DNA from: Pseudomonas benzenivorans
GTDB lineage: Bacteria; Pseudomonadota; Gammaproteobacteria; Pseudomonadales; Pseudomonadaceae
Length of the DNA: 64,000 bases
Direction: 5' to 3'
Assembly: GCF_024397895.1 (NCBI RefSeq)
Contig: NZ_CP073346.1
Coordinates: 558,001-622,000, forward strand
Part shown: positions 24,876 to 31,931 of the stretch, in pieces
Numbering within the stretch: position 1 is the first letter of the stretch
How the letters are laid out: each line of letters opens with the position of its first letter
Notes under the pieces: model-generated
Databases searched by the model: none
The model's input: the letters and a program-made list of their open reading frames with translations, nothing else
What the model was told of the DNA's origin: nothing
Translations under genes and position numbers: made by a program

Positions 24876-25828
24876 GACTCACCCCCTAACAGAACCTGTA
24901 ATTTGCCGTCGATGACGCGTGAAGCCACACCGCCTACCTGCAGACGCTCAATTTCGCTATCGCGTAATGTAATACGAGTCGTTACATGACTTGGGCGCCC
25001 AAGTTCCATCCCTTGCTCGGCCTGAACTAGCACGTCGCCATTCGCTCCCGGTAGGACGATGCCCTTGCGCAGGAGATAGGTGGCCAAGGCGGCGTTGGTT
25101 GTACCTGCCGCAGCCGATTCGGCGACACCAACTGCCGGGCAGAAGTCGCGCACATGAACAGTTCGTCCGGGTTGCTGCACTTCGGTACTGAACGTGGCAA
25201 TTGTTTCAAGCCCGTTTTCACGGCAAAACTGGGCCAAAGCGTCCATGTTGGGCTTAAGCCGTGCCATTGCAGCCAGGCCTCGCATAGGTAAGCACAAGTG
25301 AATGAAATCGGCGCTTGCTACTTCGGCCGGGAAGTCAGTCGAAAAGTCTTCTACTGTCACGCCCAAAAGAAATGCAAGACGCTCCATATCAAGGTTTGAT
25401 CCAGTAAAAGTAGCGGGTGACACGTCTAGCATTACCTCCACCCGACTCTCCGCATTACGCCCGAACTCGACTGTCGCGCTGCCTTTGGGCAAATTCAGAA
25501 TTGCTTCTGCGATTCCCGTCTCTGGGCAAGCCAGTAATCCGGCATCAACGAGTCGAGTGATCAGGCAAACGGTGCCATGGCCACACATTGGCAATTCAGC
25601 GACGGTGGAGAAGAATTGTACTTTTATCTGATTTTCAGTGCACATATCTACGAAGGCTGTAGCAGGGGCGCCAATTTCCTTCGCTATGAGAGGTCGCATC
25701 TGAGGAGGGATGTCAGATGCATTGAGGATGCTAGCACCTTGGCTTCCGGAGTATGGGGTGCTAGTGAAGGCATCGTAGATAGCAAAAGGAAGGTCAATCG
25801 CCCCTTTATCCTTCACGGATGTGCTCAT
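24872..25828 (-). CDS. PhzF-family isomerase
   Basis: This 318-residue protein has the diaminopimelate-epimerase-like PhzF fold: IYDAFTSTPYSGSQGASIL at the start, FFSTVAELPMCGHGTVC near residue 75 and VGVAESAAAGTTNAALA near 235. The usual Gly-Asn-Pro-Ala box is Gly-Ser-Gln-Gly. Relatives catalyse proton shifts in phenazine or amino-acid-like substrates. It is translationally coupled to the dipeptidase gene downstream. Together they suggest cleavage of an imported peptide and isomerisation of a released product. A second, chromosomal PhzF-type gene is at 57,086. Confidence 0.85.
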   Translation of the reverse strand: MSTSVKDKGAIDLPFAIYDAFTSTPYSGSQGASILNASDIPPQMRPLIAKEIGAPATAFVDMCTENQIKVQFFSTVAELPMCGHGTVCLITRLVDAGLLACPETGIAEAILNLPKGSATVEFGRNAESRVEVMLDVSPATFTGSNLDMERLAFLLGVTVEDFSTDFPAEVASADFIHLCLPMRGLAAMARLKPNMDALAQFCRENGLETIATFSTEVQQPGRTVHVRDFCPAVGVAESAAAGTTNAALATYLLRKGIVLPGANGDVLVQAEQGMELGRPSHVTTRITLRDSEIERLQVGGVASRVIDGKLQVLLGGES

Positions 25829-27388
25829 CTTAAGCCTTCCTATGCATGTAAAGACGCTTCGTATTCGATTGGATTAGTAGCATGCTGTAGCTCACAACGA
25901 GATTCCCTCAGCGATGACCGCGATAGAGTTGTTGTACACAATACCGCTGGTGAGCGGGCGTTCAAGCGAGTAGTTCTTGCCGATGGTACAAATTTCGTTC
26001 GTAGGACGAGGTCTGCTCTGATTTGAAGTCCCTAACTGCAAAAAATTAGTTTTTTGCACGCATCTTTTTGGCGCCTGATGTGTTTCACAATCCCCTTGTG
26101 CATGTTTCGCAAATGACGATAGCGGAAGCTATGTTTTTTTCGTTTTATCGGTTTTTGTGGGCCATGACTGCTATCTTTTGATGTTAAACAGCTTGCTGCC
26201 CCCCCAGTGTCAGTTAGTTGTCGACTGATTGGATTCATCAAAAACGGCACCGGGGGGGCAAGAGCGATGCAAATCCGCGTTATCCACCTGAACGTAAAGC
26301 TGCCCTATTGAAGTAGCTGTCGCCACTGCTGTACCTGTGCATGGTCGAGTTGGCTCGCCAGGAACGCATCAGCGAAGTGACGTCTTGTGCTTGGTGTAAC
26401 CAGGCCAAGGCAGAAGGAAGCGTTGTGCCAATAAATAGGAAGTTTGCCGATGGCAGGCCTGCCGGGACTGAATTCGCTGTGGTGCTGGAAAATACCCCAT
26501 AGTCAGATCGTGTCGCGGCTGGCGGATCAGGGGCGTAACCTGGCAAACGTATACAGTGTCCTGCGCGTCTCCGATCGGCAGCACCGTCCTGGTTGGAACC
26601 AGCCGCCGCGCACGGCGATAGGGTCGACCAGCCATGCGGCCATCGCCGGCAACTAGATGTGGTCGCGGGATATCACTTACCTAGCTTGAAAAGCGCGGCG
26701 GTACAGGGTCAATAGCCGTCCAATGCTTTCCGCAGCCGCCCATTGCGAATCTTTACTTTTTCGCAAAGATCGTTTGTGAAATAGCCAGTGTTTCGCACTC
26801 ATCCTGTGCGGATTGCACACACCTCTACCGCCCGCGATGGTTGGCCTGTATCGCTGTTTTGGGCAGGCGCTGCCTGCTGGCTGCATTGTTTGATGTGGTA
26901 ATCCCCCCTGAAAAAGCACATCGGGAGAGCTAAAAGTGAGAGAGCGAGTTGAGCCATCCCTGGACTCGTGCGCCACCTTCGAATGGCCACTTCTGGCCGC
27001 TTTCTGCCGGTTACCAGCGGCTGCTTAGGGTTGACCCCGGCCGGTCACGACTGGCTAGAAGCGACCCTCGGCTATCGCCATGCAGCCTCAATCTTGTGGT
27101 CACCGATTGATTTTCGCGCGCGGTATCCCTCGCTTTAAACACGGTAGAACCCGAACTTGGCATCTGGGCAAGCTGGACTAATCTCAGTGAACCTTGAAAA
27201 GGAGTTCGAGCGATGTCCCATCATGCGCAAGGCTGCGCGCTTCCGCTTCTCACTACCCCCTGGCGGTCCTTCACCGCCATCGCTGTCCATACCGCAGTAA
27301 ATAACCCCTAGCACCATATCGGTTCACCTCATGCGTGAAGCCGACCCAGTGCGCTCGTCCTCATTTCGCAAGCAGGCAAGGAGCCTCT
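25829..27388. other. 1.6-kb gap without a recognised gene
   Basis: Only short frames occur (for example minus-strand 26,280-26,546 and 26,369-26,635), overlapping each other and without family features. This could be the decayed remains of a gene or insertion. Copy B of the dispersed repeat lies at 26,982-27,012. The last 100 bases should contain the promoter of the amidohydrolase operon; an AAGGAG site precedes its ATG. Confidence 0.5.
26982..27012 (+). repeat. Dispersed intergenic repeat, copy B
   Basis: This plus-strand copy starts AATGGCCACTTCTGGCCGCT and ends in TTCTGCCGGTT. It stands between the low-GC block and the amidohydrolase operon. It matches copy A in inverted orientation and, less well, copy C at 31,662 in the same orientation. 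Confidence 0.6.
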
Positions 27389-28210
27389 ATGTGCACCATC
27401 GGTACCGTCTTTGACGGCAACACCATCCATACCTTCAAACAGTGCGACCTGATCCCCATCACTACCTTCAACGCACCGGAAGTGCGTGCCGGCAGCAATG
27501 GCGTGAACAGCTACATCGCCATGACGCGCCAAGGGAGCTCAGGCATCTGGGCGGGAGTCAACAACCACGGCGTAGCCTTTGTCGCTGCAGATACCTACAC
27601 CACCACCGCGGCCAACTATTACGCCAGCAGTGCGCAAACCGAAGCATTGTTTGCTGCCTACGAGGCCAGTATCAGCAGCCATACCAGCGCAATCGAGGCG
27701 GCGCAAAGCCTGATCGACTTCTACCGCAGCATGGGCGGCAACACGCCGTTTCCGGCACCAGATATCGCCATGATCAGCGGCTGGGAAGACCCGCAAAAGA
27801 CCCGGCCGATCAGCATCCTTATCGAGTACATGCCCAATCCCTTCAACCAGGACTGCGTGCGCCTGATCAAGCGCCGCGACGGCTTTTTCGTTTCGACCAA
27901 CAACTTCCGGCTACAACCCGATGCCGTGCAGTACGCCGCCAATCACAGCACCTACCTGCGCTTGCAACGCGCCGAAACCATTCTGCAGGTCGATCCCAGC
28001 CAGCAGGGCATCAAGACCCTGCTCAGCGACCAGTATTACGGACAAACCGAACTCTCGATCTGCCGTGAAACCGAGTACCTCGGCATCGAGTTCCACACCC
28101 AGGCCACCGCGCTATTCAGCGTCAACGCCAACAACTCGATGTGCGAGTACCAGATCAACGGAAACCCGAGAAACAACCCCCTCAGCGTATATCCGGAGTC
28201 CCTGTCATGA
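27389..28210 (+). CDS. Ntn-hydrolase with N-terminal Cys (C45/TANGO2/choloylglycine-like)
   Basis: This 273-residue protein starts MCTIGTVFDG; removal of Met would leave Cys2 as the nucleophile, as in cysteine Ntn hydrolases. Further family marks are GIWAGVNNHGVAFVAAD near residue 53, like the AGVNEHG motif of acyl-transferase/amidase members, and FFVSTNNFRL near residue 170. No signal peptide is present. Such enzymes cleave linear amide bonds (bile-salt, penicillin or N-acyl amides). It is the first gene of a four-gene operon and overlaps the next gene by 4 bases. The substrate is unknown. Confidence 0.72.
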   Translation: MCTIGTVFDGNTIHTFKQCDLIPITTFNAPEVRAGSNGVNSYIAMTRQGSSGIWAGVNNHGVAFVAADTYTTTAANYYASSAQTEALFAAYEASISSHTSAIEAAQSLIDFYRSMGGNTPFPAPDIAMISGWEDPQKTRPISILIEYMPNPFNQDCVRLIKRRDGFFVSTNNFRLQPDAVQYAANHSTYLRLQRAETILQVDPSQQGIKTLLSDQYYGQTELSICRETEYLGIEFHTQATALFSVNANNSMCEYQINGNPRNNPLSVYPESLS

Positions 28211-29094
28211 GCACCATCGACATCACCCTCAAGGCCGCCGACCAAGGGCCAATCGCCCCTCCCGCGCAAGGCTTCTTCTATGTCGATCAGGGCAACTATC
28301 AAACCTTCGTCCTGGCCGACACACCGCTGACCGCTTACTCCGACAGCGCCACTTCCTGCATCATCACCGCCGTGGTCAGCAGCTTCGACAATCGCAACAC
28401 CCTGACTCTCGCCCATCTCGACAGCCCCGACTGCATCGACGCCTTCTTTGACCTGATCGCCTCCCAGGCCGCCAACGGCTATCAAGTGTTCGCCCAGGGC
28501 GCCAACCCGCCGGACAACAGTACCGCCCAGGACAATGCCAACCAATTGCGAACCCGCATTGACCAGCTCGGCAGCAAGGTCGCTCGCTGCGAACTGGCGC
28601 TCCTGCAGGGCGACCCACGACAGGACAACCGCGGCGATTTCGGCGTCAGCTACTCCGGCGATGGCCGCGCGGTGGCCAGCAACCAGCCCTATGACCTGCA
28701 GCTGTACCAACGTGACCCGACCTGCGGCGGGCAAACGGTGTACTGCATCATGCGCCGCCAGGAGCAGCCGCCCGTGCAGATACGCGACGCCGGCCAGCCC
28801 TTCACCCATGCCGAACTGGTCGAACTGGCCGAAATCGCCCTGCAATTTCGCAAGGACCCGCAAGACCCCGCCACGGCCTTCAGCAACATCGTCAACCTGC
28901 AAAGCGACGAGATTCGGCAGAACTGGTCGACTACACCGGCCTATGAAGCGCCCTGGTTCTCCGACCAACTCAAACTCGGCGCCGCATTCGCCATTGCCAT
29001 GGCGCCCGTGGTCAGCCTCAGCGCTCAACACCTGAGCCGCACCACGCCGCCAAGCTTCGGCCGATTGCGAAAGGCCCTGCTGGTCCCGCGCTAA
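28207..29094 (+). CDS. NTAN1-like protein N-terminal asparagine amidase
   Basis: This 295-residue protein has the segment FYVDQGNYQTFVLADTPL, then SDSATSC (residues 45-51) and LTLAHLDSPD near residue 70. Eukaryotic NTAN1 has the same order: a Gly/Asn-rich lead, Ser-Asp-Asp-Ala-Thr-Thr-Cys with the catalytic Cys, and Thr/Ala-His-x-Asp. NTAN1 turns N-terminal Asn into Asp by deamidation. Cys51 is the candidate nucleophile. The family match is by eye and rests on one region; the C-terminal 150 residues are without clear motifs. It is coupled to the Ntn-hydrolase gene by an ATGA overlap. Confidence 0.65.
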   Translation: MSTIDITLKAADQGPIAPPAQGFFYVDQGNYQTFVLADTPLTAYSDSATSCIITAVVSSFDNRNTLTLAHLDSPDCIDAFFDLIASQAANGYQVFAQGANPPDNSTAQDNANQLRTRIDQLGSKVARCELALLQGDPRQDNRGDFGVSYSGDGRAVASNQPYDLQLYQRDPTCGGQTVYCIMRRQEQPPVQIRDAGQPFTHAELVELAEIALQFRKDPQDPATAFSNIVNLQSDEIRQNWSTTPAYEAPWFSDQLKLGAAFAIAMAPVVSLSAQHLSRTTPPSFGRLRKALLVPR

Positions 29095-29125
29095 CCGAAC
29101 ACCCGCCTATGCAAGGAGGCATACC

Positions 29126-30712
29126 ATGAATATCGCCATCATCAACACCGGCGGCACCATCAGCTGTGTCGGCGACCCGCTAGCGCCGATGACCGCCAGC
29201 GCCTTCGCCGAGGCCAGCGAGCAGTTGCTCAACCCGATCCTGCAGCAGCAATTCCCCGACCTCAGCATCGGCTACCTTACCGAGATCAGCTTCCCCGAGT
29301 CGGCTACGAAAACCCTGGACAGCACCAATCTGCAACCCACCGACTGGTGCATCATGGCCCAGGGCATCCTGGAGAATTACGCCGCCTACGACGGCTTCGT
29401 CATTCTCCACGGAACCGATAGCATGGACTTCTCCGGCGCGGCGTTGGCGTTCCTGCTCAACAGCTTCGACGCTAACGGCTACGGCACCGCCGTGCTGAGC
29501 AAGCCTGTAATCATCACCGGCTCACAGGTGCCGCTGTATTACCAGGCCGGCAGCGATCAGGCGTTAAGCCTGAACTTCAACACCGACGCCTATCAAAACC
29601 TCTGTGGCGCGGTCGCAGCCGCGCAGTGCGGCATCGCCGAGGTGTGTGTGTATTTCCACAACCATCTCTATCGCGGCAACCGTGCGGTCAAGACCAATGC
29701 CAGCCAGTTCGACGCCTTCTCGTCCCCCAATTATCCGGCCCTAGCCAAATACGGCATCGAACTGACGCTGAACAGCGAAGCCTGTCTACCAGGTCCCGTG
29801 CACAGCAACCTCAGCCTGGATACCCCCACTGTGCTGGCCAAGCAACAAAGCCAGGTCAGCAGTATCCAAGCCTGCATCAATACTTTTCCGATCGTTCAAC
29901 TGAACGCATTCCCTGCGCCCTACAGTCTCTCGCCGCCCAGCGCCTTTCTCGCCACGCTGATCGACGCCGTGGTCAAGGCCGGGGCGTGCGGCATAATTTT
30001 GGAGTCCTATGGCGAAGGCAACTTTCCCTCCGGCAACCCGGACACACCTAGCGCAGGAGCTATCTATCAGGCCCTGAATCAGGCCAATCAAAGCGGGGTG
30101 AACCTGGTCGATTGCACCCAGGTATTGGCCGGCACGGTGAACAACAGCGCTTACGCCGCCGGTGCCTGGCTACCCCAGGTTGGTGCCCTGTCTCCGGCGG
30201 ACATGACGCCCATGGCCGCCCTGGCGAAGCTGATGATCCTCATGGCCTCAGCCGCCTCCAACGGCTGGACACGCCAACAAGTGCAGAGCCTGATGCAAAC
30301 CAATCTCGCCGGCGAGATGCTCAGCGTGAACTATCTGGATAGCCGGACCAGCGCTGAACTCTTGCCCAACCAGAGCATCAGCGCCCTGGACGGCAGCGCC
30401 ACCCTGACCAACACCTCCGATCAGGGCCCTCTATTACTCGCCAGCGACCAGAGCACCCCTCTGTGGCGCCTGCCCATCACCATCCAGCCGGGTGATCTCC
30501 CTGGCCGCTTGCGCATGCAGGATGACGGCAACCTGGTGTTCTACAACCGCAACAACCAGGCCATCTGGGCCAGTGATACCGGCCGATACGGCGGCGCCTC
30601 ATCGCGCCTCGTCATCAGTGGCCATTACGCCAGCTCAGCCCAGGACAACAGCCTGCTCCTGCAGGTTTACGACTACTCCAGCATGGTCAGCGCCTGCCAG
30701 CTCTACCCCTAA
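29126..30712 (+). CDS. L-asparaginase fused to a bulb-type mannose-binding lectin domain
   Basis: Residues 1 to about 400 are an asparaginase of the AnsA type: IINTGGTIS with Thr8/Thr11, DSTNLQPTDW, LHGTDSMDFSGAAL with Thr97-Asp98, VKTNASQFDAFSSPNYP with Lys189, and SYGEGNFPSGNP near 294. Residues about 420-528 are a B-type lectin domain with a perfect Q-x-D-x-N-x-V-x-Y site (QDDGNLVFY, 465-473) followed by AIWASDT. Ordinary AnsA proteins are about 340 residues, so the lectin is an added domain. No signal peptide is visible. AAGGAGG precedes the ATG; spacing to the upstream gene is 31 bases. Confidence 0.88.
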   Translation: MNIAIINTGGTISCVGDPLAPMTASAFAEASEQLLNPILQQQFPDLSIGYLTEISFPESATKTLDSTNLQPTDWCIMAQGILENYAAYDGFVILHGTDSMDFSGAALAFLLNSFDANGYGTAVLSKPVIITGSQVPLYYQAGSDQALSLNFNTDAYQNLCGAVAAAQCGIAEVCVYFHNHLYRGNRAVKTNASQFDAFSSPNYPALAKYGIELTLNSEACLPGPVHSNLSLDTPTVLAKQQSQVSSIQACINTFPIVQLNAFPAPYSLSPPSAFLATLIDAVVKAGACGIILESYGEGNFPSGNPDTPSAGAIYQALNQANQSGVNLVDCTQVLAGTVNNSAYAAGAWLPQVGALSPADMTPMAALAKLMILMASAASNGWTRQQVQSLMQTNLAGEMLSVNYLDSRTSAELLPNQSISALDGSATLTNTSDQGPLLLASDQSTPLWRLPITIQPGDLPGRLRMQDDGNLVFYNRNNQAIWASDTGRYGGASSRLVISGHYASSAQDNSLLLQVYDYSSMVSACQLYP

Positions 30713-30745
30713 CCCTACCCTGTCTCCACCGAAGAGGAATGCGCC

Positions 30746-31564
30746 ATGAACACCTCACCACGCCCCTTCAAATTCAGCGGTGTGATTGCCCCCCAGGATT
30801 TCTTTCACCAAACCACAAGCGCCACTGCACTGGGTGCGGTGCCGGACGAACACTACATAGCCCCTATGGTCATACCGGTGCAAATCAGCGTGCCCGAAAA
30901 AGAAACCATCGGCGTACCCCAGTATTCGGCCACGGTTTACGGAGAGGCGGCAGGAGGCTACGCCCCCTCCAGGGACTGCCAGGGCAACTTCATGTCCTTC
31001 AAGTTCCAACCCAACAACAACTGTTACGCCTACGGCTGCAACATCACGCCCAACACCTTTCCGCAGCCAGGACGGCAGAGCGGCTACTTGCTGACCGCAG
31101 CGGACTTCAAACAGCCCTTAGCCGATCTGGGCGCCCTGGTCAGCAGCTACGCCGTAAAAGACGGGTTGGAGTTTGTCGGCACTAGCCTCGAAGAACTGTT
31201 TGCCTTTAAGTCCAGCAAGCAGGGCACCAACCCACAGCTGCCAGGCAAACTGGGGGCGGGCTACCTCGGCGGGCACTTCGTCGCGCTGATGGTTTCCACC
31301 GCGGGCGACGCCAACTGGCCGGGCGACTACCACTGGGCACGCTGTGACACCTCATCTGGCGCTTGCGACAGCTGGTCACAAAAAGATGGCTCCGATCAGG
31401 TCACCAACTTTGACTTTGCCGGCAACCCCATCAGCAATCCCATGACAGCCAACTGGCAAGTCAACCAGGGGCCAATATCCAGTACTGACAACCGTGAACT
31501 GGTGGTGGAGTACGGTTTCTATTGCTTTATGTTCGTCCCGGAAGCGGGCGTCCAGATCATCTAA
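30746..31564 (+). CDS. Unknown protein with Cys/His motifs, possible cysteine peptidase-like fold
   Basis: This 272-residue protein has the motifs NNNCYAYGCN (91-100) with Cys93, PNTFPQPGRQSG, GGHFVALMVST with His177, and DYHWARCD (194-201) before DSWSQKDG. A Cys followed by a His in a strand and then an acidic residue resembles papain/NlpC-type catalytic sets, and similar phrases recur in an uncharacterised family I remember only vaguely. No signal peptide or membrane segment is seen. It is the fourth gene of the amidohydrolase operon, 33 bases after the asparaginase-lectin gene with an AGAGGA site. Function is not known. Confidence 0.6.
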   Translation: MNTSPRPFKFSGVIAPQDFFHQTTSATALGAVPDEHYIAPMVIPVQISVPEKETIGVPQYSATVYGEAAGGYAPSRDCQGNFMSFKFQPNNNCYAYGCNITPNTFPQPGRQSGYLLTAADFKQPLADLGALVSSYAVKDGLEFVGTSLEELFAFKSSKQGTNPQLPGKLGAGYLGGHFVALMVSTAGDANWPGDYHWARCDTSSGACDSWSQKDGSDQVTNFDFAGNPISNPMTANWQVNQGPISSTDNRELVVEYGFYCFMFVPEAGVQII

Positions 31565-31931
31565 GCCTGCGTTGACCATCGATAAAAAGCCCAGCGCCCA
31601 GAGGGTGGCTGGGCTCGTCACCCTACTGAATCGTCCCCAATTTCGTAGACAGATCCGAATGAATGCTTCTGGCCGGTCTCAGCCGGTTTCCAGAGGCAAC
31701 TACGAAGCAATTATGGCCGGTCGTGTGCGGCGAGCAGGTCCATGACCAGCACCCTCCGCTATACGCCATACCTCCCTGACTTCTTCTCCCCCAATCCCTA
31801 GCTGGAACTATCGCGCTCAAGGTCAGCGTCATCCTCGAAATGGTCTTTGACCCCTTCCCCGCCAATGCCGAACCTCTCGCCCGCGGCACCTGTGCGTGCC
31901 GCGCGATTCGCCAGGGAGGCTGGGCTCAGGG
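31565..31931. other. Gap before traG with a hairpin and repeat copy C
   Basis: AGCCCAGC at 31,588-31,595 pairs with GCTGGGCT at 31,608-31,615, a likely end of the amidohydrolase transcript although no T-run follows. Copy C of the dispersed repeat is at 31,662-31,697. No gene is supported. Confidence 0.5.
31662..31697 (+). repeat. Dispersed intergenic repeat, copy C (diverged)
   Basis: It reads AATGCTTCTGGCCGGTCTCA then GCCGGTTTCCAGAGGC and shares CTTCTGGCCG, TC, GCCGGTT and CCAG with copy B. It lies directly after the amidohydrolase operon and before traG. Confidence 0.45.

Larger units (their letters stand above)
16106..25828. other. Lower-GC cargo block for uptake and processing of a peptide-like compound
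   Basis: The genes from the double ATPase to the PhzF-like gene use far more AT-ending codons than the backbone on both sides, and the switch is abrupt at about 16.1 kb and again near 27.3 kb. The contents are coherent: importer, racemase-like enzyme, LysR regulator, dipeptidase and isomerase. The block was probably acquired as a unit from a donor of lower GC content. Confidence 0.7.

Noticed and set aside
26280..26976. Short overlapping minus-strand frames before the amidohydrolase operon
   Set aside because: They overlap each other in different frames and resemble no family; possible gene decay but not supportable as genes.
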